A stretch of 64,000 nt of DNA from Romanomermis culicivorax (Eukaryota > Nematoda > Enoplea > Mermithida > Mermithidae): positions 1 to 64,000 of the forward strand of contig CAWUHX010000071.1 of NCBI GenBank assembly GCA_963922205.1, in the 5' to 3' direction. Each line of letters starts with the position of its first letter. Positions within the stretch are counted from its first letter, which is position 1. Below the pieces are notes generated by a model, which ran no database searches, was not told where the DNA came from, and saw only the letters and a list, made by a program, of their open reading frames with translations. Both the position numbers and the translations under genes were made by a program. Positions 36,001 through 46,256 of the stretch are shown here, one piece after another.

Positions 36001-39000
36001 AGCAAAAGGAAAGGCTAGGGTAAAAATAACTTTCGAATATCTCAAACGTGCAGAGTTTCGTGACTCGAATGAGTCCCATTTTATGAACATTGAACTTCCT
36101 TAGAAGCAATAAACTTATGTTCTCCTAAAAATTTGTAGCACAAAAAATTAAGAAGAAAGTAATGAAAAAAAACGTTTCCATAAAAAACCGATTAGATTTT
36201 TAGAAACACCTTGGTCAGGCTTTCGCTACTCACACTATTTTTCGTACAAGCCTCTTTTGAATCGGATAAAAATCTTTGTACGAAAACTTTCTTTGACAAT
36301 TAAAAATGTCATTCATGCTCCCCCATTTAATACTTATGCTCTTCATAGTGGGGAATCATATGGTATTGCAGAATATAGCCTCTCATTTTCGTGCGGAATG
36401 CTAGAAAATTTCCGATTCACTGCTTTAGAGGTTGACAGAACAGAAATTGATAGAGATGACTGGTACAATTTTAATAGATGACAGAAACATGGTCTGGAGA
36501 AGTATTTTCACAGCTTGCTCGGATGAACCCATTCTAATAAGTAATACGATCAAGTGTGTTATAAAACAGAATTTTATTGTGGTTTTTCTCGATTTTAAAC
36601 TCTGAGAAGGCGCTTTCTGATGAGGGAATTCCGAATAAATCTATTAATGCTTGTTCGAAAACCCCTAAAAAAATATTGGTACGGAGTTAAAGATGTTTGT
36701 CTAGTGCAAAAACACTGCCGAGTGGCGATTCGCCCTTTGTTTGTGTTCCTCAAGTCAAGACTTTCACGCAGCTACATGCACGATCACCTGTTGATAATTC
36801 GGTAATAATTAAGGCTCCATTGCGAAAGACATTCTGTTGGTGGCACGTGACCGATGATGTGAACTTTTTCGCCGACTGTTTCGGCTTCCTGAAGTTTTTC
36901 GACCAGCCAAGCCAGGACTCCATCAGGATCGGTTTCGTTGAGGTAAATCCAGCTTTAAGCGAGACGAGAATTATAAATTTTCGACGTTTCTATCACATAG
37001 TTTTCTATCATTAGCTTTTCAAAATGATTTCGAAAAGAATTCAAAATATTTTAAAAATAATGACTAAATAAAAATGTTTGCGAAAGATCACCACGACTTA
37101 CAAATTCGTTCCATAACAATACATGGTGTTTAATGACAATATTCTCAAACCGGGGAAAGCTTTCACCACGTACGAAGCTGTACTGAAAAAATTAAACAAC
37201 AACTCTAATTCGGGCCGCAACTAGGAATTTTTCAAGGGGGGGCGATCGACGAATTTTTTTTCCAGGTTGCTACATTTCAAAAGGCTGGACAATGAATCTT
37301 TATAACAACGAAAATTAATCGGAATCAAACTAATGGATCGTAATATTTTTCTTATCTAGTAAGTTCATCCTTACCCCTTTTATTCATTACATCACATATT
37401 ATACTGGGTGAATACTGAAATTTCCTTACCGTTTGATCGTCGAACTCTGACTTTGATTAACCCACTTTGTCCAGGATTTTGCGAAGCTATTGTACAACCA
37501 ACTGATGGAAAAATTCTGAGGTAAATTGTCGTAATGAGGAGGGAAACTGAAGAAAAAACAAAGCATGGCACAACAAATGCGACGTTGAGGAATAAAAAAA
37601 TGTAAAGACTGAGATAAGAAGGGTCAGGGTCAACATTAAAGCGGATAAGGAGATATTAACCCACCCTTAGGCTTGGAAGTTCATTTACTGTCCTGGTAAA
37701 AATGACCCACTGATCGAGTGAAATGGAGGAAAAATGACTTACTGGTACGCAAAATTTTGGGAAATTTCATAATCGATAACGTCAATTTAAAGGAAATGAG
37801 TCAATGGGAACTTTCATTAGAAAATGATTTCTATTGGGTAATGGGTAGTATTTATTGAACCTTGATAGTCAGTTTGACAAAAATACCTTTAGGGTGTCCA
37901 CAGTTTTAAAAATATACGGCATAGCCGATTTTGACGTGTGAAATAAGAAAACTTAACAACTTCAGAGCACCACTGTTGTTTTTTGTACAAGAGAAACATT
38001 TTGGCTCTGCACGAAGAGATTTTGTTAACGTTGCCTGATCAGAAAAAGCTTTTCCAGGCTCTAAATTCTGAGAACACAGAAAAACTTTCTGACGCGTCTC
38101 TATTTTATAATTTTTCGGATTAGTTAATCTACTACTTTTCCAAATCGTACTTTCTCGAATCTTCGGAAAAGGAAAAAATGTTGTGAACGTGGAAAAAGAG
38201 AATTAATTTTGGTACACTTTAGGTTTTCTTATGTTTTTCGAATAAGTTGTTTCAACATTGATGTTGCTGCAGGACTTTAGAATGCCAGAAGTGAGAATTT
38301 CTTTGGCTCTACATCTCCACGGAATGGAATTTTATCCCTATCAAACTTTCCCACCTTGGGGATGCATGGTCAGCATACATGCACATAGGAGTGGGTAGGG
38401 GGTGGGGGGTAAACCCACATACCTGAAACCCTGGCCACCCCCCTTGGCCAAAAAAATCGTCAAACACTCCTACCCGAACTTTTTCCAATACAGCTTTTTC
38501 CATGATTTTAGTGCATATTTTGTATAAAAAACAGGCTTTCAGAACTTTTTTTGTTTTTTTGCTCACAGAACCCCCTACCCCCCAGGGAAAAAGTCCATAG
38601 ACCCTCCCCCTGGAAAATTCTTGCCGTGCATGTCTGATGGTCAGAGAGTGGTAAATATCTGAGGGGAAATTAATTCATCATTACTATTCTCAGTTCTTAT
38701 ATGGACAACTGAATGAGAAAAATGCCGTAAAATTTTAAACAGACGAATTAGCTGTTTTAGGGAGCGTTTACTGAAATTTCTGATATTTACCTGTCGACCG
38801 GCGAACTTTCGTGGTTACCAACAACAGAATAAATAGTTTTGTTTGGGAAGTATTGCGCAAATAGGTCCACCAACTGGTCATAGGCATTCAATTGTCCCTG
38901 TCTACTTTGATTCCAAATATTATGAGGAGGTAAATCACCGGTCCATATGATATAATCGAACTTCAAAATTTTTTTCCAGTGGTAAAACGATAAAATTAGT

Positions 39001-41720
39001 TTAGTTATGTTTTCGCGCTTACACTTTCATTTTTCTGCAAATGTTGCAGCAAATTTTCCAACGTCCTGAGGGGCAGATCACACTTGGCATTTGGCGTGCC
39101 CCAAAAACCGGCAGGCTCGAATTTGTCACTGCCTGCAAACGCGATAATAAAGAAAGACGATTGAAAATGAACACAGCCCAACTTCGTTAGTACGTACTCT
39201 CGCATAATGCGTGCGACTTTAAACGGTCCTAGCCGAGTTTATATAGTTTAACATAGTAACTCGACTCCCTTAAGAGGTTAATGGTAACGTTTTCCCCCAT
39301 GGATTTCTCTGCCGTTTGGCGAAGTTAGTCAAAAAAATTTCTCTTCATACTTTTTGATTATAAAAATAAGGGAACCTAAGTAGCAGGCTTTCTTACAATA
39401 CTTTGGTACGTGCAAATGTATGGTTTGAAAGCATTATACTTTTGTGTTAGGAGAACGGCAACTCGATCCGAACTTATTGAGTAAGTAAGTATGCTTGGTT
39501 AATACAGACGGCTGGCTGTGATCCCTAAGAGGTTCGTACTAGCCAAATTTGGCTGTATTCACAAAATTGACAGTAACAAACTAAACAATCGTATTTGGAG
39601 GAACAGTGGATTGAAAACTTGATTCATCAGGCCTGATTGAAAATTACTAATACCATTCCGAAGATTTGATTGAACCTTCCGACAACACAATGGATCGTCG
39701 CAAATTGCGTTGGTTTCCGGTTTGTACAAAGGGTCGTAATGTATATCCGTCAGCTGCAGAACCCTCAACTTCGGGGCGTCTGGCTTGAACATAAAATTCA
39801 CACTGCAAAGATGGCTACGAGAGTGAAACAGATTTAGTACGTTTCCATCAGAAATACAACGTATTATGAAAGAAATTCTCAAGCAAGAGATTATCAGTAT
39901 TTCTATTCTTACTGTCAATTCCAAAAAGCAAAAAACTTGAATTTTTTGATCAGTTTTCTCTACCTGAGGTAAAACTGATTCCTGAACCGGCGGTTTCGGA
40001 ATATTCGGAAGGCTGACATTCCAAGTGGAGTGCATTGGGTCATAAGCGTTACCGCATGTATTTGGCAAAATAAATCCGCAAAATTGATCGGGTTTCAAAA
40101 GCAACTGTCCAGCAACATAGAGAACTTCATCCTATGAATGAAATTGGGACTTGAAAACAAACGCTTAAGTAGAATATCGAAAACAAAATTTTTCCGACTA
40201 GTCCTACCTTTTAAAAAGACCTTCTAAAAATGACTTTTTTAAAGCAAAAATCTTTAAAAAACGGAGAAATTTCGGAGCTTCGCGCCGAAATTATGCTCCA
40301 TATCATTTTAAAAATAAAAATCCATTGATCAAGGGTGTGATTTATCCATTTTTTGAGCACTGGCTGACTTCTTCCCCCCTTAACTTCAGAAAGTTGGCTA
40401 TTCGCACCCACTAAAAATCGCTTTTATCGCGTATCCAATGGTTCAAGCCTCTTACAGGTGTGTTACTACAAGTAGTACAAATGTACATTTTCTTTGTGGC
40501 CTGTAGTTGTTAACTTTTCAAATTTTCCACATCACTTGCATTCAGCGTGTTTTTTTTGTACGAGACAAACATTTTTGGAACTGTAGAGGGATTTTTTGAT
40601 AATCTGGTCAGGAAACGCTTCTCCAGGCTCCAGTGTCAGAAAACACCGAAAAAATTTTCTTTTAAAATTCTTTGCATTGATTTATCCAATATTTTTCTAT
40701 AAATTGTGCTTTCCGGGAGAAAATTTCCGGTAAAGGGAAGAAATGTAGGCGGTTCCGCGTGGAAAAAAATTCTGATGCATTTCAGAAGGTCAAAATCTAT
40801 TTTTCCAATTTTTTGTAACTATAATTTTAAACATAAAGCCGAGTTTAGGTTCGGAAACAAGGTTTGTGCGGAAATACACGAAAGATCGTGGTTTATTATT
40901 GTACAAAAAAAATTTCTTCGTACAATTTTTCGGCCGATACAGGTAAAAAGAGGCTTGTACAAAATCAAGGGCTGCTTGCATTTGCATAACGTTTTTTCCA
41001 AAATCAGCTATGCAGTACACTTTCAAAACTGCGGACACTCATTTTCATTGTCAAAATCATTTTTCTCGAACTGACTACCCACTCTCAAAAATCGACTACC
41101 CAATAGGAATCATTTTTCAAGAAATGCAGTATCCAATGGCTCATCTTCTTCAGACGACATACACAGTATGACGACTCCCAAAATTTGGTGTACCAGTTAG
41201 TCATTTGTCTCCCATCTCATTCAGCCAGTATAGGTCATTTTTACCAGGGTAGTAAATGAATTTCCAAACCAGAGACTGAGTAATGAATACCCCATGTTTT
41301 TCTATGGGGTAGTCAGATGTTTGGCAATCATAAAAATAAAAATTCCAATCCAACATCAAATCTACAATTTTTACCGAAAACCGGATTCTTTTTGCCTTGA
41401 TCTAGCTTCTATTCTACACTTTTTAAAGAATAATTTGAGATTTTATCAAATACCGTAAACTGATGAACTAATGACGAACAAACGGACAATTCTTCTATTT
41501 GCAAGAGTTCACAAAAATCGATAATCAGCGTCGATAAACAATCTTTAGTCGACGATTTCGAGTAAATGTGCAGCATTTCAACTGAGACCAATTTGCATAT
41601 AAAGCATTCCACTTTGTCAATGAATGGATGCCTGAGTTTGTGTTCTGTCGGCGGCAAATCGGCCAAAAAGAAGCCAGCGTGAAACAGTACATTGAGAATA
41701 ACGATAATCCTTATTCGCAT
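23496..41720 (-). CDS. Acid sphingomyelinase (sphingomyelin phosphodiesterase), 11 exons, with C-terminal membrane helix
   Basis: Hydrolyses sphingomyelin to ceramide and phosphocholine in lysosomes or outside the cell. Exons (5' to 3'): 41720-41454, 40131-39964, 39783-39654, 39132-39023, 38960-38791, 37546-37430, 37182-37102, 36952-36788, 35776-35491, 35439-35345, 24018-23496. Phases agree throughout; 2112 coding bases. Domains: signal peptide; saposin-B domain with six Cys; Pro-rich linker (PNIPKPP); calcineurin-like phosphoesterase core with [27 protein letters not shown] and FGHTHND, so all expected zinc ligands are present; Cys-rich C-terminus (CDRKC...CEIRNLV). The final exon adds about 100 extra residues and a hydrophobic helix absent from the soluble mammalian enzyme. 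The paralogue cannot be told, so no symbol is given. Introns range from 51 bp to 11.3 kb. Confidence 0.93.
24700..25400. repeat. Inverted repeat with CCAACATTGCCACC motifs
   Basis: Left 24730-24805 and right 25285-25385 hold complementary ATGCCACC/GGTGGCAATG and TCCCAACA/TGTTGGGA motifs in opposite orientation. Probably a MITE; terminal duplication not resolved. Lies in the large sphingomyelinase intron. Confidence 0.55.
25884..26838. mobile_element. TA-flanked element with CAAGC subterminal arrays
   Basis: The inverted end CAGTCCAGATCACAAGTAA is perfect over 19 bp at both ends and flanked by TA (25882-25883, 26839-26840). Inside each end are dense CACAAGC/GCTTGC arrays (25912-26115 and 26700-26810). 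The 211-codon plus-strand frame at 25826-26461 is mostly array translation; its middle part (26150-26460) has no recognised domain. Confidence 0.82.
27131..27421 (-). repeat. Element C 3' LTR (shortened)
   Basis: Matches 32882-33262 along its length except for a missing block present at about 33128-33230. Contains AATAAA on the minus strand, which could terminate the host transcript early. Confidence 0.8.
27441..28012 (-). pseudogene. Element C protease C-terminus and truncated reverse transcriptase
   Basis: Starts [16 protein letters not shown] (protease distal motif) and runs to [18 protein letters not shown] (RT start). After that the RT is deleted. A hAT element interrupts the protease at 28013. 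Confidence 0.75.
28234..28413. mobile_element. 180-bp hAT-like MITE, TSD CTGCAAAG
   Basis: Ends CAGAGGTCCCCAAGG and its approximate complement (CCATGGGGCCCACTG), with perfect 8-bp flanks 28226-28233 and 28414-28421. Same family as 61050-62053. Nested in the 1.86-kb hAT element. Confidence 0.87.
29233..29686. mobile_element. 454-bp hAT-like MITE, TSD AGTCCAAC
   Basis: Ends CATACATGTAA and TTACATGTATG with perfect 8-bp flanks (29225-29232, 29687-29694). G-runs near both ends; same family as 12503-13343. Nested in the 1.86-kb hAT element. Confidence 0.9.
29884..30225 (-). pseudogene. Element C aspartic protease remnant
   Basis: In-frame sequence near 30060-30090 reads [12 protein letters not shown] where retroviral-type proteases have AL(I/V)DTGA. 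The catalytic Asp is Asn and the Gly is Ser; both changes are explicable by G-to-A transitions. Confidence 0.65.
30226..32590 (-). pseudogene. Element C gag, several frames
   Basis: Open pieces at 32590-32120, 31997-31434, 31049-30657 and 30549-30226 in different frames. They are Gln/Ser/Pro-rich; the third contains a zinc-knuckle relic ([17 protein letters not shown]) in which the first Cys is Trp, comparable to the C..H...H...C knuckle of element A. Confidence 0.6.
32882..33262 (-). repeat. Element C 5' LTR
   Basis: Full-length copy. On the minus strand it ends TATAACA, followed after one base by the primer-site candidate. Confidence 0.8.
33290..35340. other. Intron sequence without a recognised gene
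   Basis: Part of the large sphingomyelinase intron. Plus-strand open stretches at 34331-34513 (one hydrophobic segment) and 34474-34677, and a minus stretch at 33898-34131, have no domain I recognise. An acidic stretch near 35010-35080 with a preceding AG could be an exon of an antisense gene, but nothing supports it beyond composition. Confidence 0.35.
35345..35439 (-). CDS. Acid sphingomyelinase exon 10
   Basis: Acceptor TTCTTTAG; starts [17 protein letters not shown], the counterpart of ETYGL...W..L. Donor CAG/GTAAAT, phase 2, opens the 11.3-kb intron. Confidence 0.88.
35491..35776 (-). CDS. Acid sphingomyelinase exon 9: GHTH motif
   Basis: [20 protein letters not shown] holds the last two His ligands; the exon continues to YRIYTLDG and LNLTEAN. 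Acceptor TTTTTAG, phase 0 donor GTAATT; a 51-bp intron follows. Confidence 0.95.
36788..36952 (-). CDS. Acid sphingomyelinase exon 8: GHxPP metal-binding motif
   Basis: [11 protein letters not shown]...[16 protein letters not shown] and LNYYRI match the family; the His of IIGH is a zinc ligand. Donor CAG/GTGATC, phase 2. Confidence 0.92.
37102..37182 (-). CDS. Acid sphingomyelinase exon 7
   Basis: Encodes [19 protein letters not shown], the PGLRLISLN strand. Acceptor TTTTTCAG, donor GTAAGT, phase 2 at both ends. Confidence 0.9.
37430..37546 (-). CDS. Acid sphingomyelinase exon 6
   Basis: Acceptor TTCTTCAG; encodes SFPPHYDN (first residue completed across the junction) and [14 protein letters not shown], matching SFPPPF...WLYEAMAKAWEPWL of the family. 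Donor GTAAGG, phase 2. Confidence 0.9.
37671..38250. repeat. Dispersed repeat in sphingomyelinase intron 5
   Basis: TTCATTTACTGTCCTGGTAA and GTGTCCACAGTTTTAAAAAT reappear inverted at about 41000-41275, while the inner TTTTTTGTAC and TTCCAGGCTC blocks recur in direct orientation near 40550-40640. This suggests an element with its own internal inverted repeats. Confidence 0.6.
38374..38636. mobile_element. 263-bp hAT-like MITE, TSD ATGGTCAG
   Basis: Perfect 8-bp flanks (38366-38373, 38637-38644). Ends CATACATGCACATAGG and TTGCCGTGCATGTCTG. Paralogue at 42398-42656. In sphingomyelinase intron 5. Confidence 0.88.
38791..38960 (-). CDS. Acid sphingomyelinase exon 5: TGD and GNHES motifs
   Basis: [16 protein letters not shown] and [10 protein letters not shown] carry the bridging Asp, the Asn ligand and the two His near the scissile phosphate. 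Donor GTAAAT, phase 2; too short of open frame on its own to stand out. Confidence 0.9.
39023..39132 (-). CDS. Acid sphingomyelinase exon 4
   Basis: Encodes [20 protein letters not shown], almost identical in form to [19 protein letters not shown] of the family. Acceptor TTTGCAG, donor GTAAGC, out in phase 0. Confidence 0.92.
39654..39783 (-). CDS. Acid sphingomyelinase exon 3: first metal-binding motif
   Basis: [10 protein letters not shown] gives Asp and His zinc ligands, and CDDPLCCR is the family signature. The acceptor TTCAAG was chosen because it is the only nearby one in phase; the CTTTGCAG 23 bases upstream is out of phase. Donor ATG/GTATTA, phase 1. Confidence 0.85.
39964..40131 (-). 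CDS. Acid sphingomyelinase exon 2: end of saposin domain and Pro-rich linker
   Basis: Begins [21 protein letters not shown] and SLPNIPKPP match the linker preceding the catalytic core. Phase 0 at both ends; donor CAG/GTAGAG. Confidence 0.9.
40530..41278. repeat. Dispersed repeat in sphingomyelinase intron 1
   Basis: Related to 37671-38250, partly inverted. The short block GTAGTAAATGAATTTCCAAA also recurs at about 61987. Open stretches on both strands are repeat-derived. Confidence 0.6.
41454..41720 (-). CDS. Acid sphingomyelinase exon 1: signal peptide and saposin-B domain
   Basis: ATG at 41720, then a hydrophobic leader ([16 protein letters not shown]) and [10 protein letters not shown], the first CxxC of the saposin fold, with further Cys in KDCLS, DFCEL and SVCSS. 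Phase 0 donor GTATTT. TATATAA lies just upstream of the ATG. Confidence 0.9.
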
Positions 41721-41759
41721 TTATATAAGCCCTATTGTAATTTTCGTGTAGGAACTAAA

Positions 41760-42390
41760 GATTCATGCTCCTAGAACAAAAAATATATGCAGAAAGTTCT
41801 ATATACTCATCCACCTATAGTGTTGGGCACCCTGTTGCTGGCAAGTTGCGATGGGAAATCGACATGCAAATTGACAAATTGGACGACCAGCGGTGCAGAC
41901 ATCTGCATGGAAGTGGAGCACCACAAACAGAAGGAAGTGATAGTGAAAAATCATTCTTCACTATTATCGTCTTTTTTATTATATTTTTGGAACATATTGT
42001 GCCAGCGTCCAATAAACCTTTACCCAGCAAATTATTATTTAAATTACATAAGTTATATAGTGAAGGGCCAAAGGCCCAGGCGCCCCACTTGCTGACAGCA
42101 AGCCCAGGAAGACCTTACTAGGGATCCTGCAGGTAAGTCTATCCCAGAGGGGAAACCTTTCTCTCCTAGGAGACTTCGAGGGCTCTGTTGTGAGGCCCCT
42201 CGATTTGAAAGTAAGTTATTTATTGTTGTTACCAGGTCAGGGGGAACCAGACTGTTGCGCGATCTCTGAGGCTTAGCCAAGGAATTAACTCTAACAGGTC
42301 AGATCAGACCAGAACCAATCTTTTCTTGAAGGACAATAGCAACCAATTACAGAAGAGGACAATAGCAACCAATTACTGCATAGATTATGG
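41760..42390. other. Upstream of sphingomyelinase; no gene recognised
   Basis: Overlapping open stretches on both strands (longest 118 codons, 41765-42121) have no recognisable domain. The sphingomyelinase promoter should lie here, but no element beyond TATATAA near the ATG was seen. Confidence 0.35.
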
Positions 42391-42397
42391 AGCTGCT

Positions 42398-42656
42398 CAT
42401 AATGCACATAGGGCAGGGTAGGTGGGGGGTAAGCCCTTCTACCTGAGACCCTGGCCTGGACACCCCTGACCTGAAAAAATTGTCAAAAAACCCCCTGAAC
42501 AGTTTCTGAGACAGTTTTTTTGATAATTTTTTTGCATGTTTTTTATGAAAAATGTGCTTGCGGAACTTCTTTTTGTTTTTTGCTCACCCACCCCCCACTC
42601 CCTCGATAAGAAGTTCGAGGACCCTTCCCCTGGAAAATTCTTGCTGTGCATGTCTG
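42398..42656. mobile_element. 259-bp hAT-like MITE, TSD GAGCTGCT / GAGCCGCT
   Basis: Flanks 42390-42397 and 42657-42664 match 7 of 8. Ends and interior match 38374-38636 (GGGTAAGCCC..., CCTGGAAAATTCTTGC). Confidence 0.83.
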
Positions 42657-42752
42657 GAGCCGCTACCAAAGCCTCCCTAACTCACTCGAATCCATCAGAT
42701 GCTGGATCAATGATTGATCATGCTGCAGCATCTTGGTGGACAGACCTATAGG

Positions 42753-42934
42753 CAGGGGGGTTGGGGGGCCATGCCCCCCAAATGTTAGAAGTGTTGAAAA
42801 AAGGCAGAGGTACCTTTAATTTTTTTTCAATTCAAGTCAGAAAAAAGAAAGTCAAGTCAGAACTGCCAATTTTTATGGTAAATTGAGCGAAAAAAGTGTG
42901 CCCCCCTCGAAAAAAATTCCTGGCTACAGACTTG
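42753..42934. mobile_element. 182-bp hAT-like MITE, TSD CCTATAGG
   Basis: Perfect (and palindromic) 8-bp flanks 42745-42752 and 42935-42942. The interior contains AAGTCAAGTCAGAA and ends CTGGCTACAGACTTG, related to 15714-16588. Confidence 0.78.
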
Positions 42935-43008
42935 CCTATAGGTAACCTTTTAAAAAAACCTGACATTGAAGGTGATTATGATGACCTGTACGCTATGGTG
43001 TACATTTA

Positions 43009-43520
43009 AGCCTGAAAGCCCTGTCTGGCCCGAAATATGGGTTTTGGGCTATCTGAAAAAATTCTCAGACTGGGCCGACCTATTTTTCAAAAGCCCAAAA
43101 AATTTTTATGTATACATGAGTTTTTGATTATGTTCGTTGTGATTATCCTATCAAATAAATTTGGTTCATGACACCTAATTTTTTTCAATGTACCTGAAGA
43201 AAACCAAAGAGATTTTCGATTTTTCAATTTTTTTAAAACCAAAAAAACATGAACAAAGCAGCTAAAGCTCGGGCCGACCAACTATGCTCTTCACTCAGAC
43301 TCTTTCTTCTCTCCTTCCGTTTTTTTGCTCTACCAAATGAAATTGAATTTACACAAATTTTAAAATTGGGTCGGGCTTCGGGCCTTGTTTGGGCTTCAAG
43401 GTTGAAGCCTGATTTTGGACTGGGCTGGGTTGGGGCTTGTGAAGAAAATTTTTGGACAGGGCTAGAAAATTTTTGGACAGGCTGGATACTCTAGGCCTGA
43501 TTCAGGCCCTACTATACACC
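43009..43520. repeat. GGCCC-bounded dispersed repeat, relative of 20040-21170
   Basis: The shared block 43125-43345 includes GACACCTAATTTTTTTCA and CTCTTTCTTCTC; it ends CTGATTCAGGCCCTA. Non-coding. Confidence 0.62.
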
Positions 43521-43629
43521 CTTCGAATTCTCGTCATAATCTTTTACGAAGTTGGATGCAATACTAGGTCACACCATGGGTAAAAGTTCTGCTCATTGTT
43601 TCCTTCTTCACCTCCTGTCGATCATCAGT

Positions 43630-44120
43630 GCCTGAGGAATTAGAGGATGTACTTATGGCAGCATTGATTCCACATCTATGCAAAATTGGTCAATTGGACG
43701 AAGCCATAATTCGACCAGAGAGAAGTGAATGATTCATTCTTATACTCTCATTTGGTAGAGTGCGAGTCGCATCTATTCTTAGTGTTGTTCACCTGCATCG
43801 AATAAATGGAGATTGGAGATGGTGACAACAAATTCCAATTTATAATACTTCATTTATTATTATTACGTGCACCATTAGTGGAAGTGGGCGCCAGAATTTG
43901 AACTCCACACAGTGCCAAGGTATCCTCGACCCCACTGGGATATAACTGTAGTGAGTTTCTATTATCATGCCTGTCGGCCTGCAGGAAGCAAAATTGACTG
44001 CTTTCTGATTGCAAGCTTGTGTCAGTTCCAGTCTCAGCAAACTTAGGTTACACTGGGATTAAAAGTTGAGTTTAGTCTGCTAGAGAATTAATTCTGTGGC
44101 AGACATTCCATCTTCTAGTT
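43630..44120 (+). repeat. Degenerate copy of LTR family 1
   Basis: Recognised by GGATGTACTTATGGCAG, TTCCACATCTATGCAAAATTGG-like and GAGTCGCATC blocks and a CTGCTAGAGAA block, in the same order as the element A LTR. A block near 43860-44040 replaces part of the middle. No internal element sequence is attached. Confidence 0.65.
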
Positions 44121-45280
44121 AAAAAAAGATCATTAATTCCGGCACGTAGCGACGGAAAAATTTTCAAATTCAATATTCTAGAATGCAGGAAAATTAATCT
44201 TTTTAACATTCGTTTCCTGCACAAAAGCATACATGCATGTGGGGGAGTTGGGGGGGGGGTTTTGACCCCCAGCAGGCTTTGATTGACCCCCAGCAGATTC
44301 CTGCTGACCCCCAGCAATGATTCAGAAGATGACGGAAAAAAATGAGCATAGGAGAGAAAGTCATCAATGGAAAGGATGCAGTAGTTTAACAAATTTTCTG
44401 AACAAAGTGAACTTGATTCTAAAGAAGTAACATTGAAACTTTGAAAAATGATGTCTAAGAAAATAATTTCACATATCTGACTAATCTAAGTTGAACAATA
44501 TGCTGCTTGGATGTTAGAAAAACCATTCTTTCTTTTCATTATCAAGAACAAAGAAATTTCTATTCCACCTGCCTGTCCTGGCTGACCCCCAGCAGAATTT
44601 CTACGCTACGCAGGTATCAACAAAGGTATTACTATTTTAGCGAATTCAGTGATTTATCAGTTGCGCAAAATACGTTGACAACATGCAACCAAAAATTAAA
44701 AAATTAGGCATGCAACCAATAGTTTTGATTCCTCAAGCAGAGATAACATCTGTAAATTTTCTGCACTCATTATGTTTGAATCATATTCCAACTGAGAAAA
44801 TTTCATCTTCACAAAACACAAAAACATTTAAACACTGCATAAGATTTTCAGAAAGTAATCCAGATAGATTTTAAAATTTTTCAATGATGCCAAGAAATAA
44901 TACAAAATCAAACATTCATCGAGGATGTATTGGTGTTAGAAAGCTACATATTAAGCATAAGATGGGGCATTTTCCTACAGTGAACTGGAAATAACATGAA
45001 GAATTACAAATGATGTATAAAATCCAGCATTAAGCACCAGAAAATTTTCAGGATTTTTCTTTTTAAACACATCAAAATGAATTTCCAGACAGGAAATCCT
45101 GTAACTTTATCAAACAAATCGTCAAGCTTTGGGTTGCACTGTGCAACTTGGCAGAAAAACTTGGTTGCAAAGCCCAAATATTGGTTGCTGTAAGCAAAAA
45201 CACTGTTTTGACACACTAAGCATTACCAAACAAGATGTCATGAATTTAATTGATCGAAAAAATTTACTGATTTTTTCAGT
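44121..45280. other. Intergenic; repeated GACCCCCAGCAG motif, no gene
   Basis: GACCCCCAGCA occurs at about 44264, 44284, 44307 and 44584. The short open stretches have no recognised domain. Confidence 0.4.
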
Positions 45281-45284
45281 TTTT

Positions 45285-45380
45285 TCCTGACAAATTTTCT
45301 GGCATGATCTTAGGCTAGCTCAGGCTTATGCTTATACTTAGGCTCAGGTTTAGGCTTGGGCCTAGACTTACGGTTAGGAA
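45285..45380 (+). repeat. Degenerate TTAGGC hexamer arm (left)
   Basis: About eleven hexamers in TTAGGC/AGGCTT phase, preceded by AAATTTTCTGGC. The reverse complement of this arrangement is at 60855-60935, beyond the solo LTR. Confidence 0.65.
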
Positions 45381-45467
45381 CCATACTGTCCCATAGGGAG
45401 AGGTATGAGGGGGGGGTATTACCCAGCGATCGACCAGGTACCCGGTGTTGGGTATGTACTTACTGTA

Positions 45468-45891
45468 TATAGTATACCACACTGAGCTAAACCGATATTA
45501 CCACTTATTTTTCAATTTGTAATTACAGTAAACAATCAATAAATAAATAAACATTCGTAAATATAATATCATGTATATAAAAATTTGCATAAATATTTTT
45601 GCATAAATCTGTTATTGCGGCCATAAAGGCGATTTGTATTTAGTTTTGTGGTTGTTGTTTAGCGTAAGAATAAAATCGAGAAAGGAACACGTCATCTCTG
45701 GCCACACCAGGCATTCTGGCTGGTCTTCATCGCTTGTCACTTAATTTTTCCTTGAATATTCTTTATTATTGTTGATTATTCATCACCTCCGTTTCTCCGT
45801 CCCTGCTTACCGACCCCCGAACCCAAGTATGGTCTGATCTCGTACTCCCCTCCCTCTTCCCCACCCACTCACCTCACCAAAACATCTTTCA
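45468..45891 (+). repeat. Element B 5' LTR
   Basis: Starts TATAGTATACCACACTG (TG expected) and ends AACATCTTTCA. Pairs with 59790-60216. Confidence 0.9.
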
Positions 45892-45892
45892 C

Positions 45893-45908
45893 TGGTGACC
45901 GTACCAGT
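45893..45908 (+). promoter_or_regulatory. Element B primer-binding site candidate
   Basis: TGGTGACCGTACCAG begins two bases after the LTR, with the TGG expected to pair with a tRNA CCA end. Element C has the similar TGGTGATCCG at the same spacing. Confidence 0.6.
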
Positions 45909-46256
45909 TTGGATCAGATGAGGTACAGGTAAGTAAGGTAAGTTGTTTACTTGTTATTTATTGTGTTTGGTTATTGATTTGTACAGAATTTGTTTACTGG
46001 TTATTGTGTGTATATACATACTTTGTTCATATTTTTGCATATATTCCTTTCCGTCTTCCTTCGTTTCTCATCAAAAATCGAGCAGAAAAGGTTCACCCGT
46101 GGTCGTTTCGAAGACCAATATTATCGTATTCTCACCGGATTAAAACCCATGTTGAAACCACTGTCGAAATTGGTAATTCCACTGCCAGATGCCACTGAAC
46201 AGACGGTCTAGCCGCCACCCATCGCCACTCCCACGGCCCAGGACAAGTTAGATCTT

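Noticed and set aside
36257-36481. 74-codon plus-strand frame in sphingomyelinase intron 8
   Set aside because: No recognised domain, no neighbouring exon in phase.
39619-39653. Extension of sphingomyelinase exon 3 to a donor at 39618
   Set aside because: That donor is phase 0 and does not fit the phase-1 acceptor of exon 4; the donor at 39653 does, and gives the family spacing.
39559-40104. Single 181-codon sphingomyelinase exon
   Set aside because: The open frame crosses an intron (39963-39784); family alignment and phase show two exons.
41765-42121. 118-codon frame upstream of sphingomyelinase
   Set aside because: Three overlapping open frames on both strands, no similarity recognised.
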